Positions 1 to 6,012 of a DNA stretch of 6,727 nt are shown piece after piece. The DNA is from Actinomycetes bacterium (GTDB lineage: Bacteria > Actinomycetota > Actinomycetes > Actinomycetales > Cellulomonadaceae): positions 1-6,727 of the forward strand of contig JAEWEI010000076.1 of the NCBI GenBank assembly GCA_023389545.1, written 5' to 3'. Both the position numbers and the translations under genes were made by a program. A model generated the notes under the pieces. The model did no database searches. It worked only from the letters and a program-made list of their open reading frames with translations, and was not told where the DNA came from. The stretch's first letter is position 1. Each line of letters opens with the position of its first letter.

Positions 1-1280
1 CGGTACGTCGACACGCGCGCGAGGCCGAGCGCGCGGTCCAGGGTGCGATGCACGTCGTCGCCGGTCTGCGTGTACTCGGGCACCGGGTGGCGCCAGTGGC
101 ACGCGAGCACCGTGCCGCCGGGAGCGAGGGCCTCGAGCGCCTGATCGGCGAGCGCGACCAGCTCGGCGCGCGTCAGGTAGTAGGCGACCTCGGAGAGCAC
201 CACCACGTCGTAGGGCCCGCCGGGAACCCCGTCGCGGATGTCATGCCGCACGACGAGGGCGTGCGGCGAGCCGGCCAGCCGCGCCGTCGCGGTCTCGACA
301 GCGGACTCGGCCAGGTCGGTGGCGAGCAGGTGGTCGCTGCGCTGGGCCAGCCCGGCGGTGAGCATGCCGACAGAGCAGCCGACCTCGAGCACCGAGCCGA
401 ACCGGGGCGCCGGGAGCGCCGCGAGGGTCAAGGCGCGCTTGCGCTCCTCATACCAGCGGGTCTCCAGCCGCCAGGGGTCGCTGCGACGGCCGTAGGCGGC
501 CTCGAAGTGATCCGCGCCGACCCCGGCGGGCGGCGGCTCGGCCGTGACGAAGAGCTCCACGTCGCGGTCGAACTGCCGCTGGAACTCAGGGTGCAGGGGA
601 GCGGAGTCCTCCGGGGCGGGTGACAGCGGCTGGGTCTGGGTCACGTGCCGGGCGAGGGCACGCCGCTTGGCCGTCACGTCCGCGTCGTCTAGCAGCAGCG
701 CGCGGAGCCGGTCCCAGGGGACGTCCGTGTGCACGGGTTCGGCCCAGTGCCACAGCCAGATCGGGTACTCGAGCAGTCGGGCGCCCCACTCGTCGGCGAG
801 CTCGGCGCAGATCTCCCCGGTGACCCGGTGGTCGCGGTGGCCGTCGCCGCGCCAGGGGCCGACGACGGCGGCCACCGGATCCGCGCCGATGACGTCGCGC
901 AGAGCACGGGTGACCGACGCCCGGTCTTCCCGCACCGACCCGTCGGGGAACCCGAGCAACCGCACCGTGGAACCGGGGGACAGCAGCGCGACGGCGGCGG
1001 TGACCTCGTCGACGCGCCGCCGGGCCAGGTCGGAGGGCGTGAGCGTGGGCGAGCCGGGGTGCGAGCCGGCGCCGTCCGTCACCACGACGACCTCGGCGGG
1101 CCGCCCCGCCGCCGAGAGCCTGTGCAGCAGGCCGCCCGCGCCCAGGGTCTCGTCGTCCGGGTGCGCCGCCACCACCACGGTGCGGCCGGTGGGCAGCGCG
1201 AGTCCTGGCACGGTGTCGAGCCGGCCGTCGGCGTCCCACACCGCTGTCGGCGTGCCAGCGGCTCGGCCGTCGAACGTCAC
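1..1280 (-). CDS. Bifunctional PIG-L family deacetylase / class I SAM-dependent methyltransferase (3' end beyond window)
   Basis: One uninterrupted frame of 426 visible codons runs off the left edge. The N-terminal part is a PIG-L (LmbE-like) zinc deacetylase. It shows the metal-binding AHPDDE motif at residues 39-44 followed by TLGAGG, and the second motif GHRDH at about 147-151. After a proline-rich linker (about 210-245), a class I methyltransferase begins. Its SAM-binding motif I, VLEVGCSVG, is at about 297-305, and further on come DVVVLSEVAYYLT and a LAPGGTVLACHW strand, resembling NodS-type N-methyltransferases. The start is a GTG at 1278-1280 that overlaps the TGA of the upstream acyl-CoA dehydrogenase gene (GTGA), so the two are probably translationally coupled. 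By family, PIG-L enzymes remove N-acetyl groups from sugars and similar amines, and the fused methyltransferase would act on the same product. The substrate is unknown. A glycosyltransferase is often found next to this pair in other genomes, but none is visible here. Confidence 0.9.
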   Translation of the reverse strand, partial: MTFDGRAAGTPTAVWDADGRLDTVPGLALPTGRTVVVAAHPDDETLGAGGLLHRLSAAGRPAEVVVVTDGAGSHPGSPTLTPSDLARRRVDEVTAAVALLSPGSTVRLLGFPDGSVREDRASVTRALRDVIGADPVAAVVGPWRGDGHRDHRVTGEICAELADEWGARLLEYPIWLWHWAEPVHTDVPWDRLRALLLDDADVTAKRRALARHVTQTQPLSPAPEDSAPLHPEFQRQFDRDVELFVTAEPPPAGVGADHFEAAYGRRSDPWRLETRWYEERKRALTLAALPAPRFGSVLEVGCSVGMLTAGLAQRSDHLLATDLAESAVETATARLAGSPHALVVRHDIRDGVPGGPYDVVVLSEVAYYLTRAELVALADQALEALAPGGTVLACHWRHPVPEYTQTGDDVHRTLDRALGLARVSTY

Positions 1281-2335
1281 CACGGGGCGGGCGCCTTCGC
1301 CAGCAGGGCGCCGAGCGACGCGTCGTCCCGCTCCGCATGCTGCTGCCGGACGTAGACCTCCAGGTCCGCGACGCGCTTGGCGTGCTCGGGCTCCTGGGTC
1401 AAGGGCCCCGGGCCGAGCGCGTGGGCGGCGATGCGCAGCGTGTCCTCGCAGGTCCGGGCCACTGTCGCGCGCACCCGCTTGGCCAGGACGCGCCCGGCGG
1501 CGCGCGCCGCGTCGTCCTCCGGGTCCACGCCCCGACGGGTCGCCGCGCCGGAGGCGTCCACCCGTGCGGCCGCGTCAGCCAAGCAGAGCCGGGCCGCCTC
1601 CAGGCGCTCGTCGAGGGCGCCCAGGTTCATGGCGAGCAGCCGGTCGTCGGGGCGCGCGGCGACCTGCCGGTGCACGCGCCGCGCGATGCCGACGGCGCCA
1701 CCGAACCAGCACGCCGCGACGCCCAAGGCTCCCCACCAGAAGCCGGGGCGCTCGAGGTACCAGTCGCCGTCGGCGACAAGCGCGGCGCGGGCGCGCCGGA
1801 ACTCGACGGGGGTGCTGGGGATCTCCACCAGGCCGCGCGCGGACCACTCCTGGTCCACGGGCTGCACCTCTGCGGCGCGCAGATCGACGGCGAACAGACC
1901 GCGACGCCCGTCCTCGGTCCGGGCCGTCACCAGGGCCGCGTCTAGCTCGGCAGCCAGCGAGCACCACGGCTTGACGCCGTCGAGCACCCAGCCGCCGCCA
2001 TCCGTCGAGGCGGTCAACGCCCGCCCCGGGCCCTCCGCTGCGTACACGCCCCACGTCGCCGCGGGGCCCACGCCGTCGGGCAGTGTGGCCGTGCCCGTCT
2101 GGTCGAGGATGGCCCGCGCGTCCAGATGCGGCTCGACGGCGCGGGCGATCGCGAGGTCGTGCGCCGCGAGAGAGGCCAGGCGCCCCCACAGGGCGACCGT
2201 CGCCCCGGCGCCCGGCCGCAGGCTGTCGGGCCACGCAGCGGCCGCGCGGAGGGCCTCCGGCACAGACGTCGGTATCGGGTCGAGGTCGGGGGGCGTGCCA
2301 GGTCCGATGCGGACCGGTCGGGAGCCGTCGGGCAT
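1277..2335 (-). CDS. Acyl-CoA dehydrogenase family protein, short form
   Basis: The protein has 352 residues, a little shorter than the usual 380 or so. The recognisable parts are a central beta-domain (about 92-190, with DGGGWVLDGVKPWCS and EWSARGLVEIPS) and an all-helical C-terminal domain. The latter ends in AHALGPGPLTQ (about 304-314), ADLEVYVRQQHAERD (about 323-337) and a LGALL segment, which is the FAD-contacting region in this family. The N-terminal helical domain is short and weakly conserved. The ATG at 2333-2335 is preceded by a good ribosome site (GAGGTGA, plus positions 2339-2345). Its stop overlaps the start of the PIG-L/methyltransferase gene, so both are probably made together and serve one pathway. 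By family it would be a flavin-dependent dehydrogenase of an acyl thioester or similar substrate. Linkage to a sugar-type deacetylase and a methyltransferase argues against ordinary fatty-acid beta-oxidation, but the reaction cannot be named. Confidence 0.85.
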   Translation of the reverse strand: MPDGSRPVRIGPGTPPDLDPIPTSVPEALRAAAAWPDSLRPGAGATVALWGRLASLAAHDLAIARAVEPHLDARAILDQTGTATLPDGVGPAATWGVYAAEGPGRALTASTDGGGWVLDGVKPWCSLAAELDAALVTARTEDGRRGLFAVDLRAAEVQPVDQEWSARGLVEIPSTPVEFRRARAALVADGDWYLERPGFWWGALGVAACWFGGAVGIARRVHRQVAARPDDRLLAMNLGALDERLEAARLCLADAAARVDASGAATRRGVDPEDDAARAAGRVLAKRVRATVARTCEDTLRIAAHALGPGPLTQEPEHAKRVADLEVYVRQQHAERDDASLGALLAKAPAPW

Positions 2336-2338
2336 GCG

Positions 2339-2345
2339 TCACCTC
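2339..2345 (-). promoter_or_regulatory. Ribosome binding site of the acyl-CoA dehydrogenase gene
   Basis: On the minus strand GAGGTGA lies about 3 bases before the ATG at 2335 (core GAGG about 6 bases away). It supports that start over the out-of-frame ATG at 2340-2342. Confidence 0.6.
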
Positions 2346-2497
2346 AGCGAGTCGTGCGTTGAGAGCCCGAACGGGCCTCGGCGCAGATCATCACCCGGGG
2401 CGCGAGTGGCTGCCACCGGGACCAGAGATGAAACACCTGGTCAGAAGGCCTATGGCACGGGTCACATCACCGAGCCCCTCGCCGTTCGACACTTCGC
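2346..2497. other. Intergenic stretch without a gene
   Basis: I see no credible coding frame here. A small inverted repeat at 2365-2376 (GCCCG-AA-CGGGC, with flanking GAG/CTC partly extending it) would form a short hairpin in the leader of the acyl-CoA dehydrogenase mRNA. I could not find a convincing promoter, although this gap of about 160 bases is where one for the two-gene unit would be expected. Confidence 0.4.
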
Positions 2498-2803
2498 TCA
2501 GAACAGGCCGCCCTTGAGCGTGATCGACGCGATGAGCCCGACGGCGCCCAGCACCAGGCCGCCGATCGCCTGCCTGCGCCCCACCGGCGCGTACCCGAAC
2601 CGCGTCATCTGCCCGGCCCGCTGCAACCCGAGTCCGGAGACGACGAGCGCGGCGATCGAGACCAGCAGCACCGGGTTCACCAGCACGCTCACCGCGCCGA
2701 GCATCAGCCCCGCGCGGGCCCGCGGATTGCGCAGCACAGGCGGCGCGTACAGCGGCGAGACAGGGGGCCCGGGCTGGTCCGGCGTGGTGGACGGCTGCGT
2801 CAT
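2498..2803 (-). CDS. Small two-helix membrane protein (DUF4190-like)
   Basis: This is a 101-residue protein. Its N-terminus (residues 1-28) is rich in proline, glutamine and threonine and is probably cytoplasmic. Two hydrophobic segments follow, at about 31-60 (AGLMLGAVSVLVNPVLLVSI and onward) and 79-97 (AIGGLVLGAVGLIASITL). A short polar linker with QMTRFGYAPVGRR lies between them. The repeated GLxLGAV pattern at the start of each helix is typical of the DUF4190 family of small actinobacterial membrane proteins. The ATG at 2801-2803 has an AGGGAG ribosome site (plus 2811-2816) seven bases upstream, which supports this start. It lies in the same orientation as the acyl-CoA dehydrogenase gene, 162 bases upstream of it, and divergent from the VOC gene. 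Function is unknown. Confidence 0.8.
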   Translation of the reverse strand: MTQPSTTPDQPGPPVSPLYAPPVLRNPRARAGLMLGAVSVLVNPVLLVSIAALVVSGLGLQRAGQMTRFGYAPVGRRQAIGGLVLGAVGLIASITLKGGLF

Positions 2804-2835
2804 CAGACTGCTCCCTGCGAAGGTGCGGAGCGTCG

Positions 2836-2841
2836 AGCGTA
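2836..2841 (-). promoter_or_regulatory. Possible -10 element for the small membrane protein gene
   Basis: The minus strand reads TACGCT, fitting the actinobacterial TANNNT pattern, about 32 bases before the ATG at 2803. No good -35 element is visible at the expected distance (GGTCAG at 2861-2866 is a poor match with a 19-base spacer). This is tentative. Confidence 0.25.
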
Positions 2842-2906
2842 ACCCGCCGGATCTAGGCGCCTGACCTGGTCGCCCGTCCCTCTTCCGCCCCGCCCGGTCG
2901 CCCGCG

Positions 2907-2912
2907 TAGTGT
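2907..2912 (+). promoter_or_regulatory. Possible -10 element giving a leaderless VOC mRNA
   Basis: TAGTGT fits TANNNT and ends seven bases before the ATG at 2920. Transcription would therefore begin at or next to the start codon. No Shine-Dalgarno-like sequence precedes this ATG, which agrees with leaderless translation, a common arrangement in Actinomycetes. The -35 region (TTCCGC at 2883-2888) is weak. Confidence 0.35.
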
Positions 2913-2919
2913 CCCGAGA

Positions 2920-3315
2920 ATGACGGACAAAACGGACAGTGATGCCGTCGTCCAGGTTGCCCAGCGGGTCGTCAACCTGAGGCGGGCCGTGCACTTCTAC
3001 CAGCGACTTCTCGGCCAGCCAGCCGACGTGGTCTTCGACCCGTCCGGGCTCGCGCTGTTCGTGCTCGATCGCATCCGGCTGCTCCTCGACCGCGAGGCGG
3101 CGAGCTGCCTTGTCTACCTGCGCGTCGACGACGTGTGCCGCAGGGTCGAGGAGCTCCGCGCCGACGGGATCGTCGTCGAGGAAGAGCCGTCAGTCGTCTG
3201 CCACCACGCCGACCCCCTGCTCGGCAGGGAGCGCCGCCACGAGTGGCGGGCCTTCGTGCGGGACACCGAGGGCAACACCGTCGGCCTGCTCAGCGCCGCG
3301 GCGGCGGGGGCCTGA
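2920..3315 (+). CDS. VOC superfamily (glyoxalase/dioxygenase-like) protein
   Basis: This is a 131-residue, single-domain vicinal-oxygen-chelate protein. It has the two beta-alpha-beta-beta-beta halves of the fold. The first starts at VAQRVVNLRRAVHFYQRLLG (residues 13-32, with the common AVxFYxxLLG signature). The second starts at CLVYLRVDDVCRRVEELRADG (about 63-83) and ends in WRAFVRDTEGNTVGLLS (about 109-125). The DTEGNxVGL ending is characteristic of the family. Members are metal-dependent isomerases, lyases, dioxygenases or drug-binding proteins, and the specific reaction cannot be read from sequence. The gene diverges from the small membrane protein gene and converges on the pentapeptide-repeat gene with a 16-base gap. 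It has no recognisable ribosome site. Confidence 0.85.
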   Translation: MTDKTDSDAVVQVAQRVVNLRRAVHFYQRLLGQPADVVFDPSGLALFVLDRIRLLLDREAASCLVYLRVDDVCRRVEELRADGIVVEEEPSVVCHHADPLLGRERRHEWRAFVRDTEGNTVGLLSAAAAGA

Positions 3316-3330
3316 CGGGGCCATCCGCCG
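3302..3330. terminator. Possible stem-loop between convergent genes
   Basis: CGGCGG at 3302-3307 can pair with CCGCCG at 3325-3330 around a 17-base loop that contains two GGCC tetramers. It overlaps the end of the VOC gene and lies just before the end of the pentapeptide gene, where a shared terminator would be expected. There is no T-run, and such pairs are common in GC-rich DNA, so support is weak. Confidence 0.25.
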
Positions 3331-3331
3331 G

Positions 3332-3982
3332 CTACGCGACGACGATGCGGAGTTGGGCGGCCATCGCGGGCGCCAACTCCATGAGCTGCTGCTCGCTGAT
3401 CGTCGCGCCGGCCAGCCCCTCAAGCCCCTGCAACCCCGAGAGGTCGGCCCCGCGCAGGTCCACCTGCGCCAACGTCGCGCGGGTCAGGTCCAGCCGCCCG
3501 ATGCGGCACCCCTCGAAGGCCATGCGCGCGACCTTCGCCCCGCCCAGGTCCAGCTCGCCGATCACGCACCCGTCGAACCGCACATCCGTCAGCGCCGCGT
3601 CCCGCAGGTTCAAGTAGTCGATCTTGCCGCCGCGCACCAGCACCCGCGTGAACGTCGACGCGTACGCGGTCACCGCGCCGAGCCGGCAGTCCCGCACCTC
3701 GACATCGCGCCAGATGGACGTCGCCGCGTCGAGGCTCCCGGCGTGCACCTCGGTGAGCGTGCTGTCGGCAACCTGCCCGTGGCCCAGATTCACGCCGTCC
3801 ATGCGGCATCCAGCCAACGCGCAGTCCATGAACCGCGCGTGCCGCAGGTCCTGGTCGCTGAGGTCCAGACCCTCGAAAGCGAGCGCCTCGTAATCGCCCT
3901 CATCCTCGAGCTGCCCCTCGAACGGGGCCAGTGCAGGCAGGGAGATGCGGGGTGCGGCGAGGGTCTGGGGGCGGCGGCTCAT
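3332..3982 (-). CDS. Pentapeptide-repeat protein
   Basis: This is a 216-residue protein. After a short N-terminus (MSRRPQTLAAPRISLP) and an acidic stretch (EGQLEDEGDYEALAFEG), degenerate A(D/N)Lxx five-residue repeats run from about residue 35 to 195. Examples are GLDLSDQDLRHARFMDC, CRMDGVNL, DLGGAKVARMAFEGCRIG and QVDLRGADLSGLQGLEG. Such repeats fold into a right-handed quadrilateral beta-helix. Some family members bind DNA gyrase, but nothing here shows that activity. I chose the ATG at 3980-3982 because the repeats start soon after it and coding upstream belongs to the LLM gene in another frame. The same frame stays open to 4444, but that part reads as out-of-frame oxidoreductase. It lies 25 bases downstream of the disrupted LLM gene, so the two were probably one transcription unit. 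Confidence 0.85.
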   Translation of the reverse strand: MSRRPQTLAAPRISLPALAPFEGQLEDEGDYEALAFEGLDLSDQDLRHARFMDCALAGCRMDGVNLGHGQVADSTLTEVHAGSLDAATSIWRDVEVRDCRLGAVTAYASTFTRVLVRGGKIDYLNLRDAALTDVRFDGCVIGELDLGGAKVARMAFEGCRIGRLDLTRATLAQVDLRGADLSGLQGLEGLAGATISEQQLMELAPAMAAQLRIVVA

Positions 3983-4661
3983 ACCCTGAGCCTGCCACCT
4001 GGCCGGCTCAGGAGCGGGCGTCGCGCCAGGCCACCCACTGCTCCACGAGGGACAGGTCGTAGTCGGGCCCGTTGACGCCCACCGTGAACAGCGTGACCCC
4101 GGCGCCGACCAGCTCATCGGCTGCCTCGGACGGCAGGGCCCTGACACCGACCGATCGCTCCACCTGGCTGGCGTCGCGGCCGACCTCCTTGCCGTGCTGG
4201 TCGAGGATCGCGCTCTTGCGCCGCAGCGTCTCGAGGTCCCCGAAGCTGTGCCACACGTCGGCGTGCTCGGCGACGACCCGCAACGTCTTCCGCTCCCCGC
4301 CACCGCCGATGAGGATGGGGATCTGCCGAGTCGGCTGTGGGTTGGCCGCCGCCCACCGGGCCTTGATCCGCGGCAGCGCCTCGGCCAGCGCCGCGATGCG
4401 GGAGCCCGCCGTCCCGAACTCGTAGCCGAACTCGTCGTAGTCACGTTCGAACCACCCGGCGCCGATGCCCAGGATCAGCCGCCCGCCGGAGATGTGGTCG
4501 ACGGTGCGGGCCATGTCGGCGAGCAGATCGGGATTGCGGTACGAGTTGCAGGTCACCAGCGCGCCGATCTGCACGCGGCTGGTCTGCTCGGCCCACGCGC
4601 CGAGCATCGTCCAGCACTCGAAGTGCTTGCCGTCCGGGTCCCCGGTCAACGGGAAGAAGTG

Positions 4662-4670
4662 GTCCCAGGT
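4662..4670. repeat. Left 9-base direct repeat at the insertion border
   Basis: GTCCCAGGT matches 6631-6639 exactly and in the same orientation. On the minus strand it is ACC TGG GAC (T-W-D) in the LLM reading frame. It is either a target-site duplication made on insertion or the crossover core of a site-specific event. The match stops on both sides (G/A before, G/A after). Confidence 0.75.
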
Positions 4671-4671
4671 G

Positions 4672-4685
4672 TTCCGTCGGCGGTG
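4672..4685. repeat. Possible imperfect terminal inverted repeat, left copy
   Basis: TTCCGTCGGCGGTG here resembles the reverse complement of 6605-6619 (TCCCGTTCGGCGTTG) at 12 of 14 positions with one gap. The left copy starts one base inside the direct repeat, while the right copy lies 11 bases inside its repeat. That asymmetry weakens the case for true transposon ends. Confidence 0.25.
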
Positions 4686-4691
4686 CACCGC
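4680..4691. repeat. 12-base perfect palindrome near the left border
   Basis: GCGGTGCACCGC is its own reverse complement. It begins nine bases inside the left border, after the HIT gene stop, and contains the GTG at which the truncated LLM frame could restart. It might be a recombinase or regulator binding site. There is no T-run to suggest a terminator. Confidence 0.5.
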
Positions 4692-4698
4692 TGCCTAC

Positions 4699-5160
4699 CT
4701 AGGGGGACAGGCGGCGGCCACCACCTACCCGTTCCGGCACAAATCTGCGAAGTCGGCGCGCTATCGCGTTCGCAGCATCAAGAGTGATTTCGGGGACATC
4801 CCCGAAGTCCGTACCGCCGCCAGGCATTGTTCCCGCGACATGAAAATGGAGGTGACCGATCTTCTGAGCCGCCTCCTCGCCATTGTTCTGCCAGACCGCG
4901 ATGCCCGGTCGACCGTCCGCCTTGTCGATCGTCTGTGCAGCGTCCCTGAGCGCCACCATGAGGTCGCCGGCGACCTCAGTCTCAAGATCGAGAATCGTCG
5001 GCGTGTGGGCGACGGGGAGTACCAGGAGGTGCGAGACGCCTCGCTGCTCCCGCGTGACGGCAACCGCCACTCTCGGATCTCGCCACAGAAACACGTATGG
5101 CCGCTGACCACTCAGATACGCACAAAACGCGCAACTCTCACTTTCGGGCGCTTCAACCAC
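4699..5160 (-). CDS. HIT-family nucleotide hydrolase/transferase, third gene of the Thoeris-like cassette
   Basis: This is a 153-residue histidine-triad protein. An N-terminal CAFC pair (C10, C13), H52 (in LLVLPVAHTP) and H103 fit the zinc site of zinc-containing HIT proteins. The NNGEEAAQKIGHLHFHV segment (92-108) carries the HxHxHxx triad H103/H105/H107. H105 should be the nucleophile that forms a nucleotidyl-histidine intermediate. The family hydrolyses phosphoramidate or phosphoanhydride bonds next to nucleoside monophosphates (Hint, Fhit, aprataxin types). The start is a GTG at 5158-5160, two bases after the thsA stop, which implies translational coupling. The glycine- and arginine-rich end (GGGRRLSP) is close to the insertion border. 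I infer a role tied to Thoeris signalling, for example cleaving an ADP-ribose-type messenger. That is not shown by sequence alone. Confidence 0.88.
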   Translation of the reverse strand: MVEAPESESCAFCAYLSGQRPYVFLWRDPRVAVAVTREQRGVSHLLVLPVAHTPTILDLETEVAGDLMVALRDAAQTIDKADGRPGIAVWQNNGEEAAQKIGHLHFHVAGTMPGGGTDFGDVPEITLDAANAIARRLRRFVPERVGGGRRLSP

Positions 5161-5162
5161 GG

Positions 5163-6008
5163 CTACGCTCGCTTCAAGGACGACAGGAACGCTTGCAGTT
5201 CAGGTTGGTTCAATTTGTCGTACATCGCAGGCTGAGCGACGATCCGAAGCTCATCACACACAGGCGCCACGCGCGCAGCAATCATGAACGACAATACAGT
5301 TAGCCGGATAGCATCTTCCGCTGGCAATGACGCAGAAAGACCCGACTGCCCTCCCCCGATGACCGGCATGCTGATCGGAGCGCCATTGCTACCGACGCGG
5401 ACTGCCTGCCACAGATTGCCGAGCGATGTCCATAGTGCATCTACACTCGACGCCGCCTTGTTGAGTTCGTCCATCCACGAATATGCGACAAGGTAATGCC
5501 GTCGAGGCAGCGCGCCGATCGGGACCACGGTACCGATGGGGTACCGTACGGTATTCCCATTCTTATTGATGTCGCCAGCGCGTGCAGTGTTCGCGAGCGC
5601 CGCCTCGATCTCAGCGTCGAGCCGGGCGAGGTCGCCACCGAATTCCTTGCTCTGGAACTGCCATTGGACGCTTCGATCAGAGATGTAGGGCGAGGCGGTG
5701 TCGAATGTATCGCAAACGCCAACCGCCATAGCAGTTTGCTGGTCGAACAGGCTGCCTCTGACAATCTTGATTGCTGTCCGTGGCGACTCAGTTGATACTT
5801 CGATTGGGCGCGGCCAAGCCCGCGCGATGCCGTAAACCAGAGAGAGCGCCAGGCCAGCCGGCACGAGGTGCACCCTGTTGGCGAAGAAGTCATCAACGAA
5901 TACATCCACCAGGCCGGCGAGAACAGCAAGAGCGCCGACAAGAGAGAACGCGTGCGTTACGAGTTGATACCAAAAGCGCGGCCTGGTGAGATCCCGGAAG
6001 AAACTCAA
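5163..6008 (-). CDS. thsA: ThsA-like effector: two transmembrane helices plus macro domain (type II Thoeris)
   Basis: This is a 281-residue protein. Two hydrophobic helices lie at about 14-38 (LVTHAFSLVGALAVLAGLVD and onward) and 46-62 (VHLVPAGLALSLVYGIA). After a basic turn (RAWPRP), a macro-type ADP-ribose-binding domain runs from about 69 to 265. It shows IKIVRGSLF (80-88), VGVCDTFDT (96-104), ISDRSVQWQF (109-118), the phosphate-loop PVIGGGQSGL (215-224) and a final LRIVAQP strand. This is the layout of the TM-macro form of ThsA (formerly DUF6430), not the SIR2 form. In type II Thoeris it is thought to sense the TIR-made histidine-ADP-ribose signal and damage the membrane. I chose TTG at 6006-6008, four bases after the thsB stop. 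The frame stays open to 6206, but that stretch overlaps thsB and looks non-native. The nearby AGGGA sits unusually close to the TTG, so translation may depend on coupling and be weak. Confidence 0.85.
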   Translation of the reverse strand: MSFFRDLTRPRFWYQLVTHAFSLVGALAVLAGLVDVFVDDFFANRVHLVPAGLALSLVYGIARAWPRPIEVSTESPRTAIKIVRGSLFDQQTAMAVGVCDTFDTASPYISDRSVQWQFQSKEFGGDLARLDAEIEAALANTARAGDINKNGNTVRYPIGTVVPIGALPRRHYLVAYSWMDELNKAASSVDALWTSLGNLWQAVRVGSNGAPISMPVIGGGQSGLSASLPAEDAIRLTVLSFMIAARVAPVCDELRIVAQPAMYDKLNQPELQAFLSSLKRA

Positions 6009-6012
6009 TTCC

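Larger units (their letters stand above)
4008..4688 (-). pseudogene. LLM class F420/flavin-dependent oxidoreductase, C-terminal part of a gene split by an insertion
   Basis: The frame carries most of a luciferase-like TIM-barrel oxidoreductase. It shows WDHFFPLTGDPDGKHFECW, ALVTCNSYRNPDLLADMA, DHISGGRLILGIGAGWFERD, IPILIGGGGERKTLRVVAEH and ADVWHSFGD, signatures of F420-type LLM proteins. The family N-terminus (strand 1, helix 1) is absent. True homology begins at the TWDHFF segment (about 4670). The codons before it come from the inserted unit and run into an in-frame TAG at 4695-4697. The missing N-terminus is found at 6628-6727. A GTG at 4686-4688 with a weak AGG five bases upstream could restart translation to give a 226-residue protein lacking the first barrel strand. 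That product is unlikely to be an active enzyme. The pentapeptide gene follows after 25 bases. Confidence 0.88.

Noticed and set aside
711..718. Another copy of GTCCCAGG, eight bases of the border repeat
   Set aside because: It encodes PWDR inside the PIG-L protein and has no associated insertion. It shows that the repeat alone is weak evidence; the argument for insertion rests on the rejoined LLM protein.
544..1974. Long plus-strand open frame (476 codons)
   Set aside because: It reads as arginine-, proline- and serine-rich low-complexity protein antisense to the recognised PIG-L/methyltransferase and acyl-CoA dehydrogenase genes. Such frames are normal in GC-rich DNA.
1377..2864. Long plus-strand open frame (495 codons) spanning two genes and an intergenic gap
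   Set aside because: Its composition is that of an antisense shadow and it has no recognisable domain. The opposite strand holds clear family matches.
2803..2994. Minus-strand 63-codon frame between the divergent genes
   Set aside because: It overlaps the start of the VOC gene, has no ribosome site or recognisable content, and occupies the expected promoter region.
3983..4444. N-terminal extension of the pentapeptide protein
   Set aside because: The frame is open but reads as out-of-phase LLM oxidoreductase. The LLM frame there carries clear family motifs.
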